Below are positions 1-9,041 of a DNA stretch of 64,000 nt, one piece after another. A program made the position numbers and the translations under genes. Position 1 is the first letter of the stretch; the number at the start of each line of letters is the position of its first letter. Source of the stretch: Echinicola pacifica DSM 19836 (GTDB lineage Bacteria; Bacteroidota; Bacteroidia; Cytophagales; Cyclobacteriaceae); contig NZ_KB890756.1 in NCBI RefSeq assembly GCF_000373245.1, positions 222,003-286,002 on the forward strand, in the 5' to 3' direction. Below the pieces are notes generated by a model that searched no databases, was not told the DNA's origin, and was given only the letters and a program-made list of their open reading frames with translations.

Positions 1-1537
1 CACCCGTAATCGTCCATTCGGAGACTTTGACGCAGCCATAGGTGGCTGGGACATAGACGGGGAGCCCTATACACGCACCGAAGGTACGGAGTTTGACTGG
101 TTCCGCTCAAGGATGGTAGGAGGAAGAACCAACCACTGGGGAAGGATCTCCCTACGATTTGGCCCGAATGATTTTAAACGAAAAAGCATCGATGGCTTAG
201 GAGACAACTGGCCTATCGGATACGAGGATATCAAGCCATATTACGATAAAGTCGATCAACTAATTGGGGTATTTGGCTCCAAGGAAGGGATTCTCAATGA
301 ACCAGACGGTTATTTCCTTCCCCCGCCAAAGCCACGTCTCCACGAATTATTCATCAAGAAAGGCGCGGACAAAATGAATGTACCGGTAATTCCATCAAGA
401 TTATCGATACTCACTAAGCCGATCAATAATGATAGAGGCGCTTGCTTCTTCTGTAACCAGTGTAACAGAGCCTGCCAGGCCTATGCGGATTTTTCTTCCG
501 GCACCTGTCTGGTAAAGCCAGCCATGAAAAAAGGCAAGGTGGACCTGTACACGCATGCAATGGTAAGAAAAGTAACCACTGACGAGAAGGGATTGGCCAC
601 TGGCGTTTCTTATATCTCCAAAGTGGATATGAAAGAATATAAGCTGAAATCCAGAGTGGTAGTCCTTGGGGCTTCTGCCTGTGAATCAGCGAGAATCATG
701 CTCAACTCCAAATCCTCCAATCACCCTGATGGACTGGGAAATGGTAGCGGAATGGTCGGCAGATACCTGCATGACTCCACTGGATCCGACAGAATGGGCT
801 TTATCCCTGACCTCCTGGGTAGGAAGAAGTACAATGAAGATGGCGTAGGTGGAATGCACGTCTATACACCTTGGTGGCTAGACAATAGCAAGTTGAACTT
901 TGCCAGAGGCTATCATATAGAATACTGGGGCGGCATGAGCATGCCTAGCTATGGATTTGGCTTCGGAATGGACACCATCCGTAAGTATATCACCGATGAA
1001 TTTGGTAAGCCTAGCCAAAATGGTGGCTATGGTGCCGGTCTTAAGAAGGACATCAGATCGTATTTTGGTACGATGGTGGGTATGTCTGGCCGTGGTGAAA
1101 GTATCCCCAGATATGAAAACTACTGCGAAATAGACAATAACACCGTCGATAAATACGGTATTCCTGTACTCAAATTCAACTATAACTGGACAGATCAGGA
1201 AATCAATCAAGCCAAGCATATGCAAGACACCTTCGAGGAGGTACTTACCAATTCGGGGGCTGTACTAATGGGTGAGAAAGCAGGACCAGATTCCAAATAT
1301 GGTCTTCATGCTCCTGGCAGAATCATTCACGAAGTGGGTACCACCCGAATGGGAGATAATCCTAATACTAGTGTGTTGAACTCCAACTGTCAGGCTCACG
1401 AATGCAAAAACCTTTTCGTGGTGGATGGTGGACCATTTGTGTCTCAAGCTGACAAAAACCCAACATGGACCATCCTGGCCCTAGCCTGGAGAACCTCTGA
1501 CTTCATCGTCGGAGAAATGAAAAAGAAAAATATCTAA
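1..1537 (+). CDS. GMC family oxidoreductase (5' truncated by window edge)
   Basis: FAD-dependent alcohol or sugar oxidoreductase of the GMC family. The frame is open from base 2, so the gene starts outside the window and the N-terminal FAD Rossmann fold is missing; the ATG at 113 is internal. Visible GMC hallmarks are the segment RMVGGRTNHWGR just downstream of the edge and a C-terminal domain with HEVGTTRMG (catalytic His) and KNPTWTILALAWR (catalytic Asn region). An unusual cluster C-x2-C-x2-C-x3-C lies at 443-475 and could hold a metal or Fe-S centre. The next gene, 11 bases downstream, encodes a gluconate-dehydrogenase-subunit-3-like protein, so the two probably form a periplasmic dehydrogenase complex. 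The substrate cannot be told from the sequence. Confidence 0.9.
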   Translation, partial: TRNRPFGDFDAAIGGWDIDGEPYTRTEGTEFDWFRSRMVGGRTNHWGRISLRFGPNDFKRKSIDGLGDNWPIGYEDIKPYYDKVDQLIGVFGSKEGILNEPDGYFLPPPKPRLHELFIKKGADKMNVPVIPSRLSILTKPINNDRGACFFCNQCNRACQAYADFSSGTCLVKPAMKKGKVDLYTHAMVRKVTTDEKGLATGVSYISKVDMKEYKLKSRVVVLGASACESARIMLNSKSSNHPDGLGNGSGMVGRYLHDSTGSDRMGFIPDLLGRKKYNEDGVGGMHVYTPWWLDNSKLNFARGYHIEYWGGMSMPSYGFGFGMDTIRKYITDEFGKPSQNGGYGAGLKKDIRSYFGTMVGMSGRGESIPRYENYCEIDNNTVDKYGIPVLKFNYNWTDQEINQAKHMQDTFEEVLTNSGAVLMGEKAGPDSKYGLHAPGRIIHEVGTTRMGDNPNTSVLNSNCQAHECKNLFVVDGGPFVSQADKNPTWTILALAWRTSDFIVGEMKKKNI

Positions 1538-1548
1538 CCTACTGAACC

Positions 1549-2259
1549 ATGAATAGAAGAGAAAATCTAAAACTGTTATTTACAGGATCATTGGCCTCAG
1601 GGATATTTATGACCGGCTGCGGTCCGGAGGCGCCAAAAGAAACCCTGCATGCTCCCACCATCGGAGAGGGGACCAAATGGGGCCGTACTCCTGAGGAATT
1701 GGCAGAAAATGCTGCCCTCCAGGAGGACGTTTTTTTCACAGAGGACGAAATGAAAAAGCTCAATTATCTGGTGGACGTCATTATCCCTAAGGATGAAACC
1801 TCAGGAAGTGCCTCCGAAGCTGGCGTGCCTGACTTCATTGAGTTTATCGTGAAAGATATGCCTTACTATAAAACCCCTATGCGTGGTGGCCTGATGTGGC
1901 TGGACACCGAAGCGCAGGATCGCTATGGCAAGGCCTATATGGAAGCCTCCGAAGATGAAAGAATTAAAATAATCGATGATATCGCTTATCCTGATCAAGC
2001 AAAGCCAGAAATGGCAAGGGGCGTGAAATTCTTCAACACCCTAAGGAATCTTACTTCCACAGGTTTCTTCACCTCTCCCGAAGGATTCAAAGACCTAGAC
2101 TATAAAGGAAATACACCAAACGTCTGGAAGGGAATCCCTGATGAAGTGATGGCGGAACATGGATTTAAATTAGAAGAAAAATATCTTCCTATCTATATGG
2201 ACCCAGATACCAGACATACCCTGGCACAATGGGATGAAGAAGGAAATTTAATTGGTTAA
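1549..2259 (+). CDS. Gluconate 2-dehydrogenase subunit 3 family protein
   Basis: A 236-residue small subunit that usually accompanies GMC dehydrogenases and is thought to help their export or assembly. The N-terminus begins MNRRENLKLL, a twin-arginine-like signal, followed by a hydrophobic stretch and FMTGCG, a lipobox, so a Tat-exported lipoprotein is likely. The body holds the family pattern: FFTEDEMKKLNYLVDVIIPKD, then SASEAGVPDFIEF. It follows the GMC gene by 11 bases and is closed by a strong terminator, so the two form one transcription unit. Confidence 0.85.
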   Translation: MNRRENLKLLFTGSLASGIFMTGCGPEAPKETLHAPTIGEGTKWGRTPEELAENAALQEDVFFTEDEMKKLNYLVDVIIPKDETSGSASEAGVPDFIEFIVKDMPYYKTPMRGGLMWLDTEAQDRYGKAYMEASEDERIKIIDDIAYPDQAKPEMARGVKFFNTLRNLTSTGFFTSPEGFKDLDYKGNTPNVWKGIPDEVMAEHGFKLEEKYLPIYMDPDTRHTLAQWDEEGNLIG

Positions 2260-2284
2260 TTGTTTGTTTTGGATGTTTAAAAAG

Positions 2285-2314
2285 CCTTCTACCTCCGTAG
2301 AAGGTTTTTTTTTT
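2285..2314 (+). terminator. Rho-independent terminator of the GMC operon
   Basis: Perfect 8-bp stem CCTTCTAC / GTAGAAGG with a CTCC loop, followed by ten T residues. It lies 25 bases after the subunit-3 stop codon. Confidence 0.9.
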
Positions 2315-2355
2315 GCCTCAATAAAAACCTTCTAAACCAGCCTAGCTAAAGCATA

Positions 2356-3597
2356 TCAATAATAAAACATAAAGCCAAAGCTGATCCGCATGGCATCACG
2401 GGTTTTTGATTGGTCAATAAAGTTGCCATTCACCAAGCCATCTGCCGAAAGTCTCTTCGCCCCATAATCCATCTCTAAGCCAATGGTCATTCGCTCATAA
2501 GGCTCATACATAATATTGAATATCCCATAATAATGCATATGGTAAACATCTCCCTCTAAGTACAGCTCACTGATATCCTCCTCAGGAAATAGGAAATAAC
2601 GGTCGGAATTTTTGGTAAAGAAACGGGTATAGCCAAGGACCATATTAGCATGAAACTTAGGGGTGAAGAAATATTCATAGCTCGTCCACCCGCCAAAAAC
2701 CGGAGTGGCTTTTACCGTGCCATCCTCAGAAGGAAAACCATCATATCCCTGTCCCGTAATGCTGGTCATATAGGCGGTAATTCCCTGGCCTCCTACTAGC
2801 TGGAATTGGAAATTATTTTTACTAATATCATTTCTGTGAATGCCAGAAAGACTAAAGCCATAACCCAAAAAACTCCCATCCTCACTATCCAACCTATACC
2901 TTATAGACCGCCATACAGAAGCCAGACGAATATGCCCCCAGCTTTGCCTGGCCTTAAAGGCGGCGGTGAAGTCAGGGATGTACTGATTGGCTTCTTCCAG
3001 AAAGGGCTGCACCTCCTCAAAGTGATCCAGCTCATTGATGGGAGCCTCCAAGCTAAGCTCATAAACCAAGGCTGGATTTCTGAAGGTATTCTTGTATTTG
3101 ACATGAGGGGTACGCTGCCACACGCCGGAGGGAGGGCCTTCCCATTCCATTATATTGGGCCATAATACCTCATCTCCGAAATTATTCCAATTCTGCCCCA
3201 CCTGCCAGTGGGTAGTTTCTACAAAAGCCCTCCGCAACCGCAGCGCCCCTTCTCCCGCCCAAAAATCCGTCTCCACCAGCGCTTGGATCATCCGTCCATC
3301 AGGCAGCATCAGGTCTGTGGCCCATTTGATCTGAGTCTGGTACATGTCCACCTTCAGACTCTTGGAGTCATCATGACCAAAGACATTGATGCTGCCCACA
3401 TTAAAGGTTTCACTATCCTGAAGTCCCCCAAACAAGTCCAAATATCCATTAAGCTTCATATTCACCCCAAGGCTACTGCTAAATCGCGGCTTACCCGCCA
3501 GACTGTCCGCAGACTGAACACTTAAAAAACGCTCCTGTCCCAACAGCGGGCCAGCCATAAAACACAGCATACTGGCTATCAAAAAGATTCTAAACAT
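2356..3597 (-). CDS. DcaP-like outer-membrane porin
   Basis: A 413-residue outer-membrane beta-barrel protein. It has a signal peptide (MFRIFLIASMLCFMAGPLLGQ) and alternating beta-strand sequence ending in an aromatic C-terminus (SFGFMFYY). The part LRRAFVETTHWQVGQNWNNF resembles the DcaP family of trimeric porins (VGQ motif near residue 135). Family knowledge suggests uptake of small acids or similar solutes, but no substrate can be assigned here. It is transcribed away from the Gfo/Idh/MocA gene with a 367-bp gap between them. A generic porin of the OprO/P type is the alternative. Confidence 0.7.
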   Translation of the reverse strand: MFRIFLIASMLCFMAGPLLGQERFLSVQSADSLAGKPRFSSSLGVNMKLNGYLDLFGGLQDSETFNVGSINVFGHDDSKSLKVDMYQTQIKWATDLMLPDGRMIQALVETDFWAGEGALRLRRAFVETTHWQVGQNWNNFGDEVLWPNIMEWEGPPSGVWQRTPHVKYKNTFRNPALVYELSLEAPINELDHFEEVQPFLEEANQYIPDFTAAFKARQSWGHIRLASVWRSIRYRLDSEDGSFLGYGFSLSGIHRNDISKNNFQFQLVGGQGITAYMTSITGQGYDGFPSEDGTVKATPVFGGWTSYEYFFTPKFHANMVLGYTRFFTKNSDRYFLFPEEDISELYLEGDVYHMHYYGIFNIMYEPYERMTIGLEMDYGAKRLSADGLVNGNFIDQSKTRDAMRISFGFMFYY

Positions 3598-3964
3598 GGC
3601 AATTTTTATTTGGTATAAAATTCATTTCCCAAACCCTCAGATGAATGCCTCAAACAATAAAGTAAAGCCCCTGCGACGAAAGGCCATAAGCATCGCCAGT
3701 TCATAGCGATCCCCACAATCATTATTAGAGGAATAAAAGTCCAAGGATAAAAAATACCTTGACAAAATTGATCTATTCAAATATTATTTATGACAATTTA
3801 ATCATTACAAATTGAATATCAAGTCTATTTATTCTATAAAAGAAAGAGAAAAGCTTCCATTACCAATAATATAAGGCCATTGGTGGATTACCCTAAAGAT
3901 CAGTACAGTTTTCTACCATCATATCCTTATATTAAACCAGCAATAACCTAAAGCTCAAAATAAC
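3598..3964. other. Divergent intergenic region, porin / Gfo-Idh-MocA
   Basis: 367 bp of AT-rich DNA between two divergent genes, so promoters for both are expected. I see a short inverted repeat ATCGC / GCGAT at 3692-3710 and one sigma70-like candidate listed separately. No coding potential is visible. Confidence 0.5.
3759..3787 (+). promoter_or_regulatory. Candidate promoter for the Gfo/Idh/MocA gene
   Basis: TTGACA at 3759-3764 and TATTAT at 3782-3787 with a 17-bp spacer match the classical sigma70 pattern. Bacteroidota normally use a TAnnTTTG box, and this site is about 175 bp from the start codon, so the match may be chance. Confidence 0.25.
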
Positions 3965-5338
3965 ATGTCAAATCAAGTAGAAGATCCTCAAAGGAGGAAA
4001 TTTATCAGCCGTGCAGGGGTCATGGCTGCAGGTTCATTTTTCATTCACCCAATAGCAGAAGCCCTGGCTTTGCATAGCAATAAGGGGCAAAAATTACGCA
4101 TCGCCTTAGTGGGCACAGGAATTCGCGGCACCAGTATGTTTGGAAAAAGTGTATTGGAGGAATATGCTGACCAGGTAGAGTTTGTAGGACTATCCGACAT
4201 CAACCCCGGAAGATTGGCCTATGGCAAGGAGTATATAGGTGCGGACTGCCCCACCTTTGTGGATTTTGATAAGATGATGGCAGAGACCAAGCCTGATGTG
4301 CTGATCGTCACCACGATGGACAGCACCCATGATGAGTTTATCATAAAGGGGCTAGAGGCAGGATCCAATGTGATCACCGAAAAGCCCATGACCACCGATG
4401 AGATAAAGTGCCAAAACATCCTGAATGCAGAGCGGAAGACGGGAAAGAAGGTCATCGTCACCTTCAACTATCGCTACAGCCCGCATCGACAAAAAATATA
4501 TGAGATGCTCCATGGTGGCGAGATCGGCACGGTAACCTCTGTGGACTTTCACTGGTACCTAGACACTGACCATGGCGCCTCTTATTTCCGCAGATGGCAT
4601 GGCTACCGGGATAAGGGAGGCACCCTGCTGGTCCATAAATCCACGCATCATTTTGACTTACTCAACTGGTGGTTGGACTCCGATCCTGAGGAGGTATTCG
4701 CCTATGGGAAACTAGAATTTTACGGCAAAAACGGTCCATTTCGTCATACCAACTGCCGTCCCTGCCCGCATAAGGAGCAATGTGATTTCTACTGGGACAT
4801 CACCAAAAGCGAGCGACTTACCGACCTCTATACCGATAATGAGCAATATGATGGTTACTTAAGAGATGGCTGCGTTTATCGTGAGGACATCGACATCTAT
4901 GATAAGATGGCCGTGCAGATCAGGTATATGAATAATGTACAAGTCAGCTATTCTCTCACCACCTATTCGCCATATGAGGGATACCGGATCGCTTTCAATG
5001 GCACCAAAGGCAGACTGGAAGCGTGGATACAGGAAAGCCAACCTTGGGATACCAAGCCGGCAGACGAAATCAGGCTGACCAAAAACTTTGGTGAATCTGA
5101 GATCATCACCATTCCGCATGGCGGTGGCGGACATGGCGGCGGGGACACCCGTCTGAAGGATAAGCTATTCAAAAGCCCCGATATGGCTGACCCATATCGC
5201 CAGTCAGCGGGAACACGAGATGGAGCCATGTCCATTTTGATTGGCATCGCCGCTAGGAAAAGCATCGAGAGCCAAAAACCTATAAAAGTGGCGGACCTGA
5301 TCGATATCAAATTGCAAGCAAAAAGACCTAAAGTCTAA
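3965..5338 (+). CDS. Tat-exported Gfo/Idh/MocA family oxidoreductase
   Basis: NAD(P)-dependent sugar or inositol oxidoreductase family, 457 residues. The N-terminus carries RRKFISRAGVMAAGSFF, a twin-arginine signal, so the enzyme is probably folded with cofactor and exported. The Rossmann motif VGTGIRG sits at 49-55 and the EKP motif at 139-141. An insertion contains C264, C267, C273 and C303 (CRPCPHKEQC then DGCVYRE), which could bind a metal. The divergent porin gene may serve the same substrate. Related proteins include GH109-like glycosidases, so hydrolase activity is possible; no specific substrate can be given. Confidence 0.85.
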   Translation: MSNQVEDPQRRKFISRAGVMAAGSFFIHPIAEALALHSNKGQKLRIALVGTGIRGTSMFGKSVLEEYADQVEFVGLSDINPGRLAYGKEYIGADCPTFVDFDKMMAETKPDVLIVTTMDSTHDEFIIKGLEAGSNVITEKPMTTDEIKCQNILNAERKTGKKVIVTFNYRYSPHRQKIYEMLHGGEIGTVTSVDFHWYLDTDHGASYFRRWHGYRDKGGTLLVHKSTHHFDLLNWWLDSDPEEVFAYGKLEFYGKNGPFRHTNCRPCPHKEQCDFYWDITKSERLTDLYTDNEQYDGYLRDGCVYREDIDIYDKMAVQIRYMNNVQVSYSLTTYSPYEGYRIAFNGTKGRLEAWIQESQPWDTKPADEIRLTKNFGESEIITIPHGGGGHGGGDTRLKDKLFKSPDMADPYRQSAGTRDGAMSILIGIAARKSIESQKPIKVADLIDIKLQAKRPKV

Positions 5339-5345
5339 CTATCAT

Positions 5346-5386
5346 TTCCGGGTTGAGAGAATTCCTCTTAACCCGGAATATTTTTC
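5346..5386 (+). terminator. Terminator after the Gfo/Idh/MocA gene
   Basis: A 14-bp stem with one G-U pair (TTCCGGGTTGAGAG at 5346-5359 with its partner at 5365-5378), a 5-base loop and a T-rich tail. It starts 7 bases after the stop codon. Confidence 0.85.
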
Positions 5387-5881
5387 TCAAGCTCTCATTT
5401 CCATTTTTTTGACGAGAGCCAGTGGATATAAAAAATGAAAATAACTTTTGCAAAGCCTTGCAAGTATTTCGAAGTTATCTTTCTATTAACAGCTTCACAC
5501 CTTTCGAATGGAATCAAATACCATTTATCCGAAAAAAACATCCGTCCATATCAAAACATCAAAACGTAGGTTACCCTTTTTTTAAATCCTCATGACAAGG
5601 ACTACATAAAGTTAATTTTCTAATCAAAAATAGCACAATTATTATTTTTTTATTTGCACTTCATAATTTTTAGCGGATGGTACAAAAATATTTAATCTCC
5701 TAAAAATCATGAAAAATGGTCCACAAAACGGATAAAAGGCAAAATATATAAAGGGTTCGGCAAATCACCTTTTTGCGCTGAAGGCGCAAGACCATCTAGA
5801 GTCGACAGCCTTATGAATTGCCTAGAAGTCCTTTCGTTGGCCACAAACCATTCAATCTTTTACCAATTTATTTTAATTAAA
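5387..5881 (+). other. Long leader region of the Oar-like receptor gene
   Basis: 495 bp without a gene, very AT-rich up to about 5750. A small hairpin TTGCGC-TGAAG-GCGCAA lies at 5773-5789. The frame is open upstream from 5813, but a start there would place 23 unlikely residues before a clear signal peptide, so I read this as untranslated leader. Confidence 0.5.
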
Positions 5882-8800
5882 ATGAAAAAGATTACGATTT
5901 ATGTAGTCCTGATGCTATTCAGCATCATTGGCGCTCAGGCCCAATCCACCTTGGGTACCATCAGCGGAACAGTCCGTGATGAGCGTGGAGAACTGCTCAC
6001 AGGAGCTGCCATTACGGTCAAAAACGGCCAAACGGGCTTTACCGCCTCCACAATTTCTGGAATCTCCGGGAATTTCAAGTTTACCCAGATCCCATTGGGA
6101 ACTGACTACTCCATCACCAGCACATTTTTAGGTTATGGCACGAAGAAGATCACCGGCTATGCCATTAACCAAGGGGATCACCTTCGGGTGGACATCAGCC
6201 TTAGTCAGGAAGCTACCACATTGGAGGAGGTAAGTGTCTCTGCCAATTCCCTAAAGAACAATATTGACCGCTTTGGTTCCAGCACAGCGGTGGACGCCGA
6301 TGCTATGTCCTCCCTGCCAGTAAACGGCCGGAATTTTACCTCCCTGACCGACTTATCTCCAGTAAGTAATGGGGGTAATCTACTGGGGCAGTTGTATTCC
6401 TCCACCAATTACACCATTGATGGAATGACCAATAAGAGCCCGGTGTCCAGCGGAGCGACCAATAGAGGTCCATTTTCGATCTCCATGGAAGCCATCCGGG
6501 AGTTTGAGGTGGTCACCAATGATTATGATGTCACCAATGGCCGAAGTGGCGGTGGTAATATCAGTGCAGTAACCAAATCGGGCACCAACCAGCTGGAAGG
6601 ATCTGCCTTTTTCTATAACCGTGCGGACTGGCTGTCCAGTCCTTATGATACTCGTGGAAATAAGAGAGAAGATGAATTTGCTATCCAGCAATATGGCCTT
6701 ACCCTAGGTGGCCCAATCATCAAGGATAAGCTGCATTATTTCGTGGCCTATGACGGTCAGCGCGACGCTAGGCCTCTATATATAGCAGATATCAGAACTA
6801 CAGAGGATGAAGCCCGCTATAATCTTTCGCAGGAATCTCTCGATCGCTACCTCAGCATCGCCAGAGGCGAATATGGAGTGGCGGACAGCCCTCAGACAGG
6901 AAGTTTTGACAAGCTACGTTATTCTCATACGGCATTTGTAAGACTAGACTACCAGATCAATGATTCCAATCTATTGACGGTAAGAAACAATTATTCTAGA
7001 GATTTCAATGAGCAAGGTGTAGGCGATAATAGCCCTATCGAGCTCTTCGAAACTTACGGTAACCACCTTTCCGAAGCCAATAGCTTAATGGCCTCTTTGA
7101 GAACTAAAATCAGCAATAAACTCACCAATGAGCTGAAGCTACAGTACCTCTATACGCTTGACGAAGGCAGTCCAAACGACCAGCTTCCTAAGTCAAATAT
7201 CCCTAGAGCCATCGTGGAGCGTGTGGAGTCCGTGGTGAACGATCGCGATGTAAACACCACCATCCAGCTAGGTGGCCAGCGTTACCTTCCAGAGAGATTT
7301 AAGTCCAATGTGTACCAACTGGTGAATAACCTGTACTATAATTCAGGCAATGTGAACTATACCTTCGGGATGGACATGATGGTAAACAATCTGACTTCTC
7401 TGGCTACCAGTGAATTTAATGGTAGATTCTACTTCACTGGACTAGACAATTTTGACAATTTGACACCTTATCGCTATGCAAGAGAGGTGGCCATCACAGA
7501 CCCTACCGTATCACAGAATATCTTCGCTACAGGGATATATGGCCAAGGAGAAACCTATCTAGGTAATGGCATGAATTTAATCTTAGGCTTAAGAGCAGAC
7601 TATACCAAATACCTGAATAAGCCGACCTTTAACCAGACGGTATTTGACGAACTGGGCCTACGCACAGACCATTCAGCGGGTGGATTCCAGGTACAGCCAA
7701 GATTCCAGTTTACCTGGGATATCAATGAGCAGGAACGTGATATCATCCGAGTAGGTGGCGGTATATTTGGCTCAGCCTTGAACAATTATTCGGATATCAA
7801 CAACCTACAATTTGACGGGACAAAGATCTTTGCGATCGACGTAACTGGAGAAAATGTGCCGGTTCCGGATTTTGAGTCCTATAGAGAAGATCCATCCACC
7901 GCTCCGGGTGTGGACCTGCTAAATCAGCCGGGCATCAACACCATGACCACCATCAATATGAATAGTGAGGACCTGAAAATCCCTACTGTTTATAAGGCCA
8001 ATATCATGTATAATAGAATCTTCAATGACCGATTCAGAATGGGAGCAAATTTCATCATGTCTCTGGCAAGAAATAACTATATGTACATCGACCGCAATAT
8101 GGTGGACGATCCTTATTTCCGTCTCGCCAATGAGGCCGACCGTGGCGTATATGTACCTACTGAATCAATCAACCCAAGCAATGGCGCGGCAGACTGGACT
8201 CAGGGTCGTAAAACAGACGAGCTAGGCAGAGTGTTGGAGCTGGTAAGCGAAGGCAAAAACAATACCTTCACCGTGGTAATCGATGGTACGTACCAGTACT
8301 ATAAAGATGGCCAAATCAGCTTCAGCTACACTTGGAATGACACCAAGGACAATACTTCCTATAACGGCAACGTGGCCAATAGTGCAACCCTCTTCCAGAT
8401 GGTGGTCGATGATCCGAGAGACCTCAGCATGATGAATTACTCCAATTCTCAATTCAGAAACAAGGTGGTATTTTATGGTACCCTGCCTTCCTTCAAGGGC
8501 TTCAAGCTAGGCGTACGCTACTCTGGCATCGGCGGCACCCGCTACTCACTCAGGGTAAATGGAAACGTGAATGGAGACTTCGTAAGCTCCAATGACCTGG
8601 CCTATGTATTTGACCCAAATAATGCTGCACTTCCAGAGAATATCATTGCTGATATGAATGATGTATTAGCGAATCCTGATAACCTTGCAAAGGATTATAT
8701 CCAGCAAAACCTAGGGAAGGTTGCTACCCGAAACGGCGGAATCAATGGTTATTATGGAACTTGGGACCTTAGGCTTTCTAAGAAATTCTACCTTAACCCA

Positions 8801-9028
8801 AACAAGAGACAGGGCATAGAGCTAGGTGGTGACATCTTCAATGTGGCCAACCTGCTGAGCAAAAACTGGGGTACTTCTAAGAACCTCTCCAATCAGAACT
8901 TAACCACTATCACTGGTTTTGATCCTGCCAGCTCCCAGTACACCTACAATATCAATTCAAACGTAGGGGTTGCTTATCCGGGTGGTACTCCTTACCAGCT
9001 GCAGATTTCTGCTAAGGTATTCTTCTAA
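5882..9028 (+). CDS. Oar-like TonB-dependent outer-membrane receptor
   Basis: Outer-membrane receptor of 1048 residues taking up a substrate with TonB energy. I chose the ATG at 5882 because it begins a clean signal peptide (MKKITIYVVLMLFSIIGAQAQ); the in-frame ATG at 5813 adds residues that do not look like a leader. A carboxypeptidase-regulatory-like domain covers about residues 25-105. The plug has SLPVNGRNFTSLTDLSP and GGGNISAVTKSGTNQLEG, typical of Oar-type receptors, and the barrel ends in QISAKVFF. No SusD-like partner follows; instead an ENPP-type phosphodiesterase starts 13 bases downstream, suggesting a phosphorylated or nucleotide-like substrate, which is inference. Confidence 0.9.
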   Translation: MKKITIYVVLMLFSIIGAQAQSTLGTISGTVRDERGELLTGAAITVKNGQTGFTASTISGISGNFKFTQIPLGTDYSITSTFLGYGTKKITGYAINQGDHLRVDISLSQEATTLEEVSVSANSLKNNIDRFGSSTAVDADAMSSLPVNGRNFTSLTDLSPVSNGGNLLGQLYSSTNYTIDGMTNKSPVSSGATNRGPFSISMEAIREFEVVTNDYDVTNGRSGGGNISAVTKSGTNQLEGSAFFYNRADWLSSPYDTRGNKREDEFAIQQYGLTLGGPIIKDKLHYFVAYDGQRDARPLYIADIRTTEDEARYNLSQESLDRYLSIARGEYGVADSPQTGSFDKLRYSHTAFVRLDYQINDSNLLTVRNNYSRDFNEQGVGDNSPIELFETYGNHLSEANSLMASLRTKISNKLTNELKLQYLYTLDEGSPNDQLPKSNIPRAIVERVESVVNDRDVNTTIQLGGQRYLPERFKSNVYQLVNNLYYNSGNVNYTFGMDMMVNNLTSLATSEFNGRFYFTGLDNFDNLTPYRYAREVAITDPTVSQNIFATGIYGQGETYLGNGMNLILGLRADYTKYLNKPTFNQTVFDELGLRTDHSAGGFQVQPRFQFTWDINEQERDIIRVGGGIFGSALNNYSDINNLQFDGTKIFAIDVTGENVPVPDFESYREDPSTAPGVDLLNQPGINTMTTINMNSEDLKIPTVYKANIMYNRIFNDRFRMGANFIMSLARNNYMYIDRNMVDDPYFRLANEADRGVYVPTESINPSNGAADWTQGRKTDELGRVLELVSEGKNNTFTVVIDGTYQYYKDGQISFSYTWNDTKDNTSYNGNVANSATLFQMVVDDPRDLSMMNYSNSQFRNKVVFYGTLPSFKGFKLGVRYSGIGGTRYSLRVNGNVNGDFVSSNDLAYVFDPNNAALPENIIADMNDVLANPDNLAKDYIQQNLGKVATRNGGINGYYGTWDLRLSKKFYLNPNKRQGIELGGDIFNVANLLSKNWGTSKNLSNQNLTTITGFDPASSQYTYNINSNVGVAYPGGTPYQLQISAKVFF

Positions 9029-9041
9029 TCGAATCTAACTC

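Noticed and set aside
878-1225. 115-residue minus-strand frame inside the GMC gene
   Set aside because: Shadow of a strongly supported gene in the opposite strand, without recognisable content.
5795-5806. TCTAGAGTCGAC, identical to part of the pUC polylinker
   Set aside because: Only 12 bases match; the BamHI and PstI parts expected on each side are absent and the flanks are normal leader sequence, so vector contamination is unlikely.
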